A stretch of 64,000 nucleotides of DNA, from positions 2,356,001-2,420,000 of the forward strand of contig JAYXKI010000005.1 in assembly GCA_037892935.1 (NCBI GenBank), in the 5' to 3' direction. The notes beneath the pieces are model-generated. The model ran no database searches. It was not told where the DNA came from and worked only from the letters and a program-made list of their open reading frames with translations. The translations under genes were made by a program, and so were the position numbers. The DNA comes from Phlebopus portentosus. Lineage: Eukaryota > Basidiomycota > Agaricomycetes > Boletales > Boletinellaceae. Below, in pieces: positions 1-12,196 of this stretch (its first letter is position 1; each line of letters begins with the position of its first letter).

Positions 1-50
1 TGACCAAAGCGTGTCAGCGCGACAAGCCCTCCGCAGTCACGACACTGACT

Positions 51-60
51 GCATATATAA
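51..60 (+). promoter_or_regulatory. TATA-like box of the CUE-domain gene
   Basis: The sequence gcatatataa lies about 70 bp before the ATG at 125, a spacing like that of the other genes in this window. It is read as the core promoter of the CUE protein gene; this is inference from sequence alone. Confidence 0.5.
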
Positions 61-124
61 GCTCTTCTCCACGACGACCACCACGGCACTTTAACACTTA
101 CCACCAGTATCTACGTGGAGCAAG

Positions 125-1615
125 ATGACAACAACAGATATACCAGCGAGAACTCGGTCGCCGACAGAAGTTGCTGCTGCTGCAGAGACGACTAGCAAAC
201 TAGTCACGTCCTCAGATACCCCTTCATCACCAGGCGGGGCTGACCGCGGGGCTGACCGTGATCGAGCAGCAGACCCAACTGTTCTTACGCAAACTTCAGA
301 AGCCGAACAAGCGATCCATGTTACGGATGAGCAGCCTTCACACCCTCAATCAAGAGATACCATCGACGAGCGAGTATCTCCAGAAGTAGAAAGCTTAAAG
401 GCAATGTTTCCTGATTTCGATATCACCATTTTGTCAGTTTTCGGCTTTGCTGTCTCTTAAGCTTCATTTACTTACTTACTTTCACGTTGCCAGGCAGTCT
501 GTTCTGCAATCGGTTGATGGTGATCAAGAGCGAGCTGCAGATGTCCTCCTTGGAATGAGCGATCCGAGCTACGTCTCACAACAGCACACTACTCGCGTAT
601 GTCCTTTTCATCCCTGATATCCCGAGAACGTACTATAGTTGTCGTACATTAGTCGCAGTCCGATCTGGACGAGGAATTTGCTCGTCAATTGGTGTTTGAA
701 GAGCAACGGCAACAAGCCAATTGGCATCCAGATCAGCCATATCCTTATCCGCAAGATCCAAGAACAGGCGCGAATGTGCCCTATCAACCTCGCGTACACC
801 AAGGTCATCATGGTTACCAACAGCAGTGGGGAAGCCCTCCACCGCAAGCCGAAGGCGGAAGAGATACAATGACGGGTGTTCAGGAGCAGTTCACTAAGAT
901 CGCTGAAAGTGGGTGCAGTTACCCATGGATTTTTATTTAGCTGAATGCCTGAATTATTTATATACGCACGCAGCTGGCAAGAAGACTTTCTCATCCCTTA
1001 TGTCAAAAGTCAAGGCAAAGATGCAGGATTACGATCAGGGAAAGTACGTTTCTTCACGCAGCAATTTACTCATCTATTCGAGCATTCATCTCATTCTTTT
1101 CAAAGCAACCAATCCGGTTCTTCGCAGCAATCTCAACAAACTTCGTGGGGCCACGGTACACCGTCAGGTGTCTCACAACCTCAGAATATCGAATACTCCC
1201 CACCCCTCCAACCTCCCCCACGAGGAGCACGGTCACCCCCACTGGCAGAAGCGGTGCAGGGGTATGATGCAAACCCGCCTTCCGCAGCAGGTACGGGACT
1301 GAGTTCAGGACCCGCAGTTTCGGCGACGCCAAGTCCGATACCTGCGCCTGCGGAACGCATACCTGCCCGACCGCCGTCTGCGGGGAACGTCGATCCTTGT
1401 AAGCTTCTTCTAGTGACTTCTTGGTAAGAGCCGAGCTGACGTGTTGCTGTGTTTCGTTCACAGCCAAAATCGGCATGCTTCCCAAACGACCGGTCTCGCT
1501 CCTTGATACCACTGGTTCTCAGCCCCAAGCTCAATCAAACGCCATGGCTCATCGAGACTCGGCCGACGACGAACTAGATTACGTTGAGAATCCTTTTGAA
1601 GAGGGGCGAAAATAG
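125..1615 (+). CDS. CUE-domain ubiquitin-binding protein (Cue5-like)
   Basis: This is probably a ubiquitin-binding adaptor of the Cue5 type, a family that links ubiquitinated cargo to selective autophagy in yeast. A disordered Ser/Thr/Ala-rich N-terminus of about 90 residues leads into a CUE domain whose first half reads VESLKAMFPDFDITIL. Removing an intron at 433-493 continues the helix as QSVLQSVDGDQERAADVLLG. After a second intron (597-658, phase 0) comes LDEEFARQLVFEEQ, a segment typical of Cue5-like proteins. A third intron (909-973) leads to GKKTFSSLMSKVKAKMQDYD. The C-terminal half is Pro/Gln-rich and ends after another intron near 1400-1460 with IGMLPKRPVSLLD and an acidic tail DELDYVENPFEEGRK. 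The intron in 1044-1105 is poorly fixed. The general class is firm; cargo specificity cannot be read from the sequence. Confidence 0.85.
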
Positions 1616-1937
1616 TGCTCTCGGTCCCTCTGCGTTTATTCAGTTATTTCTTCTCTTCGCGGGTTTTCCTCAGTTACTAACGATCATGATACTCACATAT
1701 GGACGTTTGTGGTGCTGTGTTGTCACAGTTACGTGTACTCATGTACTCATGTCGGAAGTAGTGTATGTTTGTCTATCTAGTTGTCGATCAAACCTCTAAG
1801 CGTTCATTGCGTTGACTGCAAGTGGATGAAATACTTCGTTCAAATTATATCAACATAACATTGATAGAACAACTCGGGGATTTTCAAGACCGGAATCAAA
1901 TAATATCATAGAGGAGCCGACACCACAACCTAGAAAG
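1616..1937. other. Convergent 3' intergenic region
   Basis: The CUE gene and peroxidase 1 converge here. I see no ORF or RNA gene. It should hold the 3' UTRs of both transcripts. Confidence 0.5.
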
Positions 1938-3397
<1,460 letters not shown>

Positions 3398-3459
3398 GGC
3401 AATCCTTGGACGAGAGGCTTAGGACTCGAGAGGAGTGAGTTCAGCCAACTCTTTCCTCC

Positions 3460-3470
3460 CTCTTAAATAC
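3460..3470 (-). promoter_or_regulatory. TATA-like box of peroxidase 1
   Basis: On the minus strand this reads gtatttaaga, about 65 bp before the peroxidase 1 start codon. It is placed like the box of peroxidase 2. Confidence 0.45.
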
Positions 3471-5135
3471 CATCGTATGTCATATTTCTGTTTGTTTGGT
3501 TTCCGGCCCAATGTTGGACAATTGCTGTCTGCAGATGGGACTGAAAGAGATAACCGCTCGTCCAGTCGGAATGTGGCCAGAGCGTAATGCTGTGGTACCG
3601 TGGTATCAGAAACACTACTAACGGGTGCGAGGTATCTTCGTGAAGCATATCGATGATCATATTTCTGTACTACTCCAGCCAATCCACCCAATGGAGATCG
3701 AGGATTTCGTATTGCCATCATAGAAAACTAAAACAGACACGGCAGGCGTGTTGGACATCTCGGAGGCGATATGGGATAACTCACATGAAGGATGTCGGAT
3801 CCCAATATGTTGGTACTGGCGGGACCATCATTCACAGAGTCGGTGGGCTGATCCGCCTGCATGGGACATGACTAGTCCACATCTGGGGCTGTTTTAAGGC
3901 AGGATGCATATGCTTTAGACATGCCTGGGCTTTGGCATTGGAATAGAACAAGAAAACGCTCTGGGTACAAATAGAATCTCGTGTATCATGCTGATGATTG
4001 CATAAGATCTATTAAGAGAGCATTTTCATGATACAGTGGAAGGAGAAAAGGACATACGACCGTGAGAAAAACAGAGAAGTTCTTCGAGAGCGAAAGTTGG
4101 ACTATTCAAGACCTATCGTTCCCAACAAATGAGCCCCCGAGAACTCCGATATCATAATACGAGCTATGAGAAACAGTCTTGTGGGACCTCGCGAGAGCGA
4201 CATAATGCATAAATGCAGTGCCAAAGTTCGAAGAGACCTCTGGAAAAGACGTAATCTGAGTATCCTCGATAGTCTTGCAGCAGTTGAGTCGGAATTTTGG
4301 CCTTCCCACTGACACGTTACGCTCGAACACACACAGGAGAGCAAGAATCCATCGATACCCACGTTCGGCTCCGAAGCTTCGGTAATATCGCACGCATTAA
4401 GGCGTCCATAACCGACCCATCAACGCTGGAGCATCGCCAATACAAGGTGGTAGGTCAAATTGAACTGCTTTCAGAGGTTGACACGTTACAGGACTGCGTT
4501 TTCACTGACTTTTCAAAGTACTTCGAGCAGAAATTACGTATTATAAATCTTGGGATTCTTTCCCTGCGCATAGAAATCACCGTTTGGCTTCTGCTGGCCA
4601 TGATGCATTGAATTTTCCCAAGGGAGCAGTACCACATATATGGTGCTACGGGAAAGACGTTCCATCATGAGAACGTGAAGATTTGAACATGGTGAAGGTA
4701 CGCACTAAAATTGCTCCGAAATGGCTGGACAGCCCTAAAATATCTCTGGAAATGAACAAAGTAGACAGTAAGCCATGGGAATGGGTGTATTACCCATCAA
4801 TGTTAAATCATTGCTAGAGCAGGATGGCCAGTCACTTACTTGAAATGCCGTCATGGACTGCCATGTTCCAGGATCAAGCTTTCATCGATTTTCCCAAATT
4901 GCTTTGAACGCAGATCACTCGCTTTGGATTTTCTGGACCGGATGCACTGATGTAGTCTTTCCCGCAGATGGGGCAGTACTACACGGAGCTAGAGGATGCA
5001 AGAATCCTTTGAAATAGTGAACGAAAGCATCACTTCTTTTGGTAAGCAAGTAAGCAGTGCTTGGCACGTGAGCCTTTCGGCAGTCGGCATAAACACTCCT
5101 AAACAGCGCCATACACAGCCTCGACTCCGCAGTAT
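3471..5135. other. Gene-free stretch, 1.7 kb
   Basis: Only short, unrelated ORFs occur on both strands and none has a recognisable domain or splice pattern. The left part is upstream of peroxidase 1 and should contain its regulatory region; the right part is upstream of the BRI3-like gene. I see no repeat or RNA gene. Confidence 0.5.
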
Positions 5136-5205
5136 GATATTATATAGACCTCCATCCAGCTCTTTCGCTTCTTCATTCCTACCACCACAACCTTTACCTA
5201 TCATC

Positions 5206-5780
5206 ATGGTAAGGTCATCACTTTGTCGAGGATGTTCTCATTCTGACTTTCATTGATCTTTTGTAGACGGAAAATATGAAGCAAGTCGGAAATCGCGATG
5301 CCAGAAACTCAAAGGATGCTGAGCCCAGTGCAAATCCACCTTCGTATGAATATGCTACTGGAGGTACGTTTCTCCCAAGTGGTGAAACTCACTCTACTGA
5401 TATTTATCATTAAACCTATAGGCCAAGCTCCAGTAAACAAGAACCTTAATAACAGTGCCGCGGCTTCTGCCGCGCCAAAGCTGGGTCCATCGCTTCCTTA
5501 TGCACCAACTTCGGCCCCTCTAACAGGGCCAAGCGGAAGCAACGTGTACTGTTACCAGCACCCTGTCAGTGGTCACGTAATCACCACATCCTTACCTCCA
5601 GACCATCCCGAGATGATCTGTTTGCAAGCGGGCTCGCACATTCGCTCAACTCGCTTTGGCCTTTTGGGTGTACTGGCTGCAGTGTTTTGGTTCCCGCTTG
5701 GAATTGGTCTATGTTTATTGGACCGCCGTATTGTGTGCAAGAGATGTGGACGCGTGATTGACGATGGCTTTTCTTGTTGA
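5206..5780 (+). CDS. Small membrane protein, Brain protein I3 (BRI3)-like
   Basis: Three exons are inferred. The first is the ATG alone (5206-5208); the second, 5267-5363, begins TENMKQVG; the third runs from 5422 to the stop. The N-terminal half is Pro/Asn/Ala-rich and disordered. The C-terminal half contains HPVSGHVITTSLPPDHPEM, one hydrophobic hairpin-like segment (LLGVLAAVFWFPLGIGLCLL) and a terminal Cys pair, DRRIVCKRCGRVIDDGFSC. A short cytosolic tail with CxxC after a hydrophobic segment resembles the BRI3/LITAF style of small endolysosomal membrane proteins, and the match to BRI3 is from memory, so tentative. A TATA-like tatatag lies at 5141. A start codon interrupted directly after ATG by an intron is unusual but the splice sites (gtaagg, ttgtag) are good. 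Confidence 0.75.
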
Positions 5781-6065
5781 GCACAGGGTTTGGCTCCTGT
5801 TCGTTTTCGTCACCTAGTGTTTTGCTCCTGTATCGCACTTTTGACTTTAAAGCATACATGTGTATCTATCAAGAATTTATAGCATATTACAAATGGTTAT
5901 AAAGTGTATGACGCCGACTTCAGTCACGAAACCCGAGGATCCCGAGTTAGTACTTTTTTTATAATCATCGGCGAATATTTGAAAGACCTGGTCTGTATAC
6001 AATGAAAACACCTCCCATCATCTTGTCCTTGCCTGCCACTTCAGTCCACCAAAACGGCACAAGAA
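5781..6065. other. Intergenic region
   Basis: No gene is seen. It holds the 3' UTR of the BRI3-like gene and the promoter or leader of the next gene. Confidence 0.5.
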
Positions 6066-6116
6066 ATGTCCTCATCAAGAGGCCGCCGTAGTATGCCACC
6101 ACGATCTCGAAAATGA
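6066..6116 (+). promoter_or_regulatory. Upstream ORF overlapping the next start codon (ATGA)
   Basis: An ATG at 6066 opens a 16-residue Arg/Ser-rich reading frame. Its stop TGA (6114-6116) overlaps the ATG at 6113 as ATGA. If this ATG lies in the mRNA leader, translation of the main protein would need leaky scanning or reinitiation, a known way to dampen expression. Whether it is transcribed cannot be seen. Confidence 0.4.
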
Positions 6117-9100
6117 CTCTTGTTAATGTTGAGATAGGTCGCGACTCTCGGGCCTCCCCTTTGGAAAGGCGAAAGAGATCACGGAAGCTGAATCCCGCTC
6201 AGAAGAAGCTGTTTCGGAAACTCTTGAACGTATTAGGAGAGATTATTGATGATAAGGGTCATTTCTCGACCGACGATGGTAAACGTGCCAATTTACTAGT
6301 TGTGACCTAGGCTTATATCACAAATCAAAATGGTCGAACTCAGATGCGATATCCGCTATCTTGGAGGATACAGACACCGAATCGGAAAGTGGTGGGCATG
6401 GTGACCAATTGGTTGACTCTGTTACGGTAATAACTTTTACTTTGAGAAGAGAAGAAAGGTGTCTATATTGAAGGTGTGTCCTTTCTTCACGCGACTCGAC
6501 CAGTTTGTTTACCGTTGTTTGATCGCGTAGATGCTCGAGAAGCTTCTCGACAACCACCCTTCTTACAAGGAGGTAAAGCAAACGAGATGAAGGAAGCATC
6601 AGAAGAAACCAAGAATATTCTTCATTTCAGAGAGTAAGGCTGCGATCACTATTGTCGACTTCCTTGTTTCCTTCATAGTGACTAGCGGCTCCATTTAAAA
6701 GGTTATGTGAAAGTCACGGACAACTGGTGAGCTGGCGAATATGTCTATGTCTGCAATCCAACTAACTGACAAATACCTAAGACAGACCAAATCCGTGGTT
6801 CGCTCAATGCTCTCGGTGGTGGAGGCCGAACTGCAAAAGCATTGGAAAGGATGCGTGCAACAATCGACGGGATAAAGTGCGCTATCCAAGATCGGAGGGT
6901 GTCATGTCCATGAGTGCTTACTCTGGGGCAAATAGGACTTGTTTTATCGTTGAAGGAGAGAAAATTCAACGCTTGGGTAAGGATTCTTTCTTAGTAGCAA
7001 ACAGTGGGCTTCTGATAATTGTTCTCGAATAGATACCTCTACCTTCAAAACATCGCTCGATGCTTGCCGAGATGCAGCTTCAGAGGTCATGGAAGCTTTC
7101 AAGGAGCTCGGAGTATTCAACAAAGTCCTGTTTGACATACTTGGAAAGATCAAGACCAATTACAGGTTTTCGTTTACCGTCTAACACCGATTATGGGTCT
7201 GATCAGTAACGCAGGTCATCGCAACTAAATTCCACGTAGAATACTGTGATTAGCATCATTAACTAAGTTATACTGGGCAAGGATTCATTAACAAGTTTTG
7301 CAGCCGCCTACAGTACTTGCTATGCAGACCAATACTTAGACGATGTTTTTGAGCCGCTGGTGAAGTACTTCGATTCTCTCATCAACGAACTCACGAATAT
7401 TGCTGATAAAGGTGAATGTCGTTTACAATACATGAATTAACACTAATGGCCCCCAGAAATTGCGGCAATCCGCCAGACGCAAGACTTCCGCAGTCAGCGG
7501 TACCTGAATTTGACTACCGTCGCTACATTTCTGTCAAGTGTCACTGTGTCGACGCTGCAGATTACTGCAGACGACGGCGTATCCTCCTTGGCGTCGGTAA
7601 CAAACACTTTATGGCTCATTTCATTGGTGTTCAGTACCGCATCAGCTGTGTATAGCCTTCTCATGATGACGTGGCGGCAATCATCAGTGTAAGCCCTTGC
7701 ATTTCCAGTAATTGCTTGTATTCATCCTGGGTCGACCAGGTGCCAACCTAACCTGGCTTTACCTTCGTTTCTGGACATCTGGTTCCGGAACGGTCCGATG
7801 TACGCTCTTATAGTGGCCGTAATGACGTTCTCGATTGGCTCGTGCCTTCTTGCTTTCCACATTGCTGATGAACAGGTAAGCTGAGATATATTCGGTTTTA
7901 GACATCAGGGCCTGATCAGTGAGAATTAGGGGGTACTGGTTTCCGCTGTTGTCCCGACAGCGTTTGCTGGTATTCACGCATACGGAATTTTTATTTTTTC
8001 CGTGTGGTTCCTTCTTGAGCAATGGAAGGACAAACATACGGAGAGCTGGAGAAGAATCAATGATGTCTATCTGGGCCCCTTCAAAAAGAGCGTCAAGTAT
8101 GGTACTGAAATGATTAAAGAATACGGTGGACAGGTAACAAGACAGATAAAAAAAATGCGGACGGCTACAAGGAATTGGTGCGCAAGTCTTTGGAGTCGTA
8201 TGGTCGTCCTGCCGTCAGCAGACGCAGCTGAATTCGATGTTGAACCAGGTATGTTCTACAGGTGCTTGGGCGCAGTAATACTGACTCAGGTTTGTCCTCT
8301 ATTCGAGGTTTCGTCTTCGACTCCTTCAATGCTTTGGCCCCAGAATCACCATCTTCAGTGTCTGAGAGGACAGGAGAGGAATCTGACGTGCCGGGATCTG
8401 TCCAAGCGGATACTGTCCAAGCCATTCCTGAAGGGATACCTGATGCAGCTGAGGAGGAGGTAAGACCACACGTTGATGGATACGCTGAGAGGGTAAAGGC
8501 CAATACTCGTCTAATATGCAAATTTAGGCAAAATATATTCCATTTGAGAGCTTGCTTCATTTTTCGCCGGATGGATTTCTCCTTGCCTGTGCCCAGTGAG
8601 TCTCCCGCTTATGAATCGGAATTTTGCTCGTTGAACATGGTGCAGTGGTAATAACGTCACGATATACGAAGTGGTAAACTTGCCCTTTTCTTGATCAGTC
8701 CGTTATTTCTAAAATCCGAGAAACAGGAGGATAAGTTCAATGTTTTGACAATCATCACGACACCCCTTGGCGACCAGGTGAAGCAAATATCATGGTACAC
8801 GTAAATAATGAGACCAGAAGACAAATTTTGTTGACATTTATTTAGGAATCCTGGAACGTATGGAAACAGATATTGGAACAGGCACAATGACCTCGCTAGT
8901 GACTTGCTGGTGAGATCCTCTGAGTCAGTTTCCAGCTGGAGTATCCGAAAGTCCGAAAATACAGTGAGCAGAGAATAAGAGCAGTTGGCAGTAAGATGCT
9001 CATGAATCAACCAGAAATTAAAATCATCCCTGTTGGGTGTTCTGAAAGAAGCAGTACTATTCGTTCGATGGACGGGAATTGAAGACGCGGGAGTCGAAGG

Positions 9101-10240
9101 TAAACGATGTCAGTGAGTGCTGGATAAATGCTGAGTGGTCTATAGGTTTCGTCTGTGCAAGCAGTACCACAGTCCGGCTGTTTGTGAGTACATCCTCTTC
9201 TCCTGCGAAGTGACATCTGCTTATTTCATCGTCAGAACGCTAAATGCGAGGTAATTGTAAGACAACTCTCCTGTAACTTGTGACCTCATAAGATGCGGCA
9301 GGAACTTCGGTCGTTTGAAATTGCAAAAATGCGCGAGATCAGTCGTGTTAGCCATGCACTATTATTTCGCAACAGATTCTTGATCTGTCTCACGGACGAT
9401 AGGGATCATTCATTCGATTGTCTATTAAGTAAGTCGGCTCTCGTGTTAATTCATCCACTTTAACGATTATATCTACCTTACAGTAGTCGATCCGAGCAGA
9501 GACACGGTTCAAAGGTTTGTTCCTGACATGTTTTATTGTCTGCGGAACTGACACAAGAACACTATCGAAGTACTTGTCCAGTGCGTCTTGGACATTCTTC
9601 GATATCGGTATCTTCAGACTCCAAGAAGATTCTGCTTCACGGTAGTAATGTGAGTCGTCGACTATTGTGAAGGTGACTATTTCATAAACAAAATGAAGGC
9701 GGGTGTCCAGATAGCCGAGCTGTCGATATCCGAATCGGGAGAAGACCTCAGCATCACAGAAGATTATTTACTCTGGGATAGGACTTACTTTGACGAAGAA
9801 ATGACTCAGCCGGAGGGAACTGCTGCATTTCACGGTGCCGACGACAAAATGATTATTGGATATTCAGCGAGTAAGTTTCGTCTTTAATGCATCAAATATT
9901 TCAGCTGAGAATTTCTAAAAAGACGAGGTTGTGGTCCTCTATCGCTGGCCTTACAACTTCTCAGCACTGCATATTTTCTCGACTCCGACCACAGACGCGA
10001 TTCTCGAGATACCCATGAGTTTCACGGTAAATCGTGGGCCCGGATCGGACCCGTACATGCTTGCGTTCAGTGACGAATGCGGGTCTGTCATGATTTGGTC
10101 TATCCAGTCTAATACTCAGTTATCCGAATGCCCTTTAGCAAGGTCATTTACGGTTCATGATCGAAGAAATGGGCGTAAGCAGGATCCGACGATCAGGACC
10201 GGCAAATTTTTGCTTCTAAACCCGCCCACGTCTTCATAAT
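6113..10240 (+). CDS. Multi-exon membrane protein with WD40-like C-terminal half (unknown function)
   Basis: More than ten short exons can be chained in frame. The N-terminal part is helical and charged (LNPAQKKLFRKLLNVLGEII, TFKTSLDACRDAASEVMEAF, DQYLDDVFEPLVKYFDSLIN). Then come three membrane segments, NTLWLISLVFSTASAVYSLL, MYALIVAVMTFSIGSCLLAF and a segment near 7935-8020 ending FSVWFLLEQWKDK. A linker with an acidic Ser/Pro stretch follows. The C-terminal half (8520-10240) shows beta-propeller-like blades: LLHFSPDGFLLACA..NNVTIYEV, GDQVKQISWNPGTYGNRYW, GFVCASSTTVRLF, and near the end AFSDECGSVMIWSIQ. Splice sites such as 8460 gtaaga/8526 ttag and 8767-8847 support one continuous gene. Similar membrane plus beta-propeller proteins occur in mushrooms without known function. 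The chance that two adjacent genes are merged is real, and the break would be near 8450. Confidence 0.65.
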
Positions 10241-10352
10241 TCAGTGTAGGAGCATGTACTTACTATACGACAGACTGCTCATTCTGGACCTGTTATAGAG
10301 TGTGTATTTTATACATAAAGTACAATCTCTCCAAGCGGTATATTACAATCCA

Positions 10353-11898
10353 CTAGAAATAAGACCCTGCTCCAGCATACGATGGTGACTTTGCTAAAGG
10401 TGCGTCCTGTGATGGGCTATCCGTGGTGTCATCGCTTTTGGCATTCAGTTCCAAAAGTTCCGTCTGGTGTCGAGTGTACTCGAGGGAGCCTGGACCAAAT
10501 GCAGGAATAGGTGGTGTAAATGGTTTCGGTGCGACAGCGGCCCGGCCCGCTGGAATCGTATTCTGAAGCTCAGTAACCGAAGGCACAGGCTGAAAATGCA
10601 GCGTGTCGTTCATCTTCTTGTACTGCTTCCAGAATACGACGACCGCATCGATTTCCTCTTGAACCCGTTCTTTCATTCGACCTCGTGTCTCGCGTTTGTC
10701 TTTGTCGAAGTTGACGGAACCGAGCTTTCGTCGCCCGTCTCGTAGTTCTTCGAGTTCTGATTTTGCTCGTCCGAGAAAAGCAACTGCAGCGCCACCTTGA
10801 AGGGTACCCCCGTTCTCACCTGCATCAACACCGAGCCACTTATGGGCGAGCGCGCTACAAAGTAAAGCTGCGTCTGCAAGGTAGTGCCGCAGTCCCGGTG
10901 TGACTTCATCGCTGTCTTTTCCTGGTGACTTGACGAGTGCACGCGCGGATGCGTATAATGAAGAACATTCGAGATAGAGCTTTGCAATAAGTGAGGGTGA
11001 GGGGTGGGACTTCGGGAGCGGTGGCCCTGGGGAAAGTGTACTGTCATATGCGGACTTTGAGAGGAGTTTGCGAATGGCGAGCTGCTGGGCATCGGCCAGA
11101 GACATCCTGTATACGGAAGTACAGATTAAACTTCCAATGATCGGGGATTATAAGAGGGGCTGACTTTGATAAAGCATTTGTAACTTGCTGGGTTACATCT
11201 GGAGGTCTGCCATGCGGCGACGAGCCGCTTTTCTCCCATTCAGGAAGTGCTGTCTCGCTAAGGTATTTGAATATTCCACTTGCACGACACAGAAGAGTTA
11301 CCGCAAAGTTGAGCTTCTCGTCCTTTGCTTTTCGCTCTGAATCTGAAATGGTCCGCTCAGATTCGTAATTTCCGAGAGAGGCGACGGTGCTACGCGCCAG
11401 GTTGGATAGCACGAATGAGTATGTCAACAAGGTGAACGCAAGATCGGCATGTAACGATGGCACGGAGCGGCGAGGCGAAGAATCAAATACGTTCGCGGAC
11501 AATGTAGACCTCCAACTGAATGCTAAGAGATCACGGTTGACAGGAGAATTCTTCAACGAGTGTATGCACACGCACCAGGCTCAGAAGATAATACAATCTC
11601 CTCAGCATCGAAAGAGGCTTTGATGCCGTACAGGTGAGGCAGATAGTCGTCAACAACCTGCTCGCTGCCGTCAGGGCGAATGCGAATGCAATGAACGAAG
11701 GGCGCCTCGCACTTTCACAAGACGCAGAAAGTCTCTTTCGCCGTCCGTATGTTTGCTCTCTTTGAGTGCTGCTCTGAGATTAGCACGAGCCTGTGTTGCA
11801 TCAGCTATGCTCATGTTGTATGATGAGGTCTTGTCGACACAAAAATCGCTGAAAGATATTGCTCCCGTTGTCGGAAGTTCATAGAGATAGGTCGTCAT
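10353..11898 (-). CDS. palC: pH-response regulator PalC-like BRO1-domain protein
   Basis: This is a BRO1-domain protein of the ambient-pH (Pal/Rim) signalling pathway; PalC is thought to join ESCRT-III (Vps32) to the PalA/PalB processing complex at the plasma membrane. Four exons (11898-11713, 11657-11576, 11522-11165, 11106-10353) total 1,380 nt, giving 459 residues. The start MTTYLYELPTTGAISFSDF, the central SEPAFSWRSTLSA with long helices, and the final PSYAGAGSYF are characteristic of PalC homologues as I remember them. The BRO1 helical domain covers most of the chain. It is divergent from the large gene at 12197, with a shared 300 bp promoter interval. The assignment is good at family level; the pathway role is by homology. 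Confidence 0.88.
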
Positions 11899-12196
11899 TG
11901 TTGAAGCTTAAGAACCAGAAAGCATATGAAGAGGTAAAGATAAACCCGTTGATACATGATCGTGGGACTATATTTGTCAGTAACATATAATTATGCGATA
12001 AAACGTGTTTATCACGAGTGGCACAAGTCTTTCCGAGACCTCAAGGACAAAGGCTTGAAATACGATTTCTCCCCGGTCTGTAATCGATGCAGACGGCCTG
12101 GTAACATACAGAAGTTCTAGTAAGGACCCTTGGGCCAAGTTACACGCGGGGCTGCTGACAATAACAGCTCAGATTTGTAGAATTGAAGCCCTTAAC
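11899..12196. promoter_or_regulatory. Divergent promoter interval between palC and the 12197 gene
   Basis: The interval of 298 bp separates two divergent start codons and so must hold both promoters. I could not pick out convincing PacC (GCCAAG) clusters by eye; a single gggccaagtt occurs near 12132. Confidence 0.45.

Noticed and set aside
10467..10745. Plus-strand ORF within palC
   Set aside because: Antisense shadow of the BRO1-protein exon.
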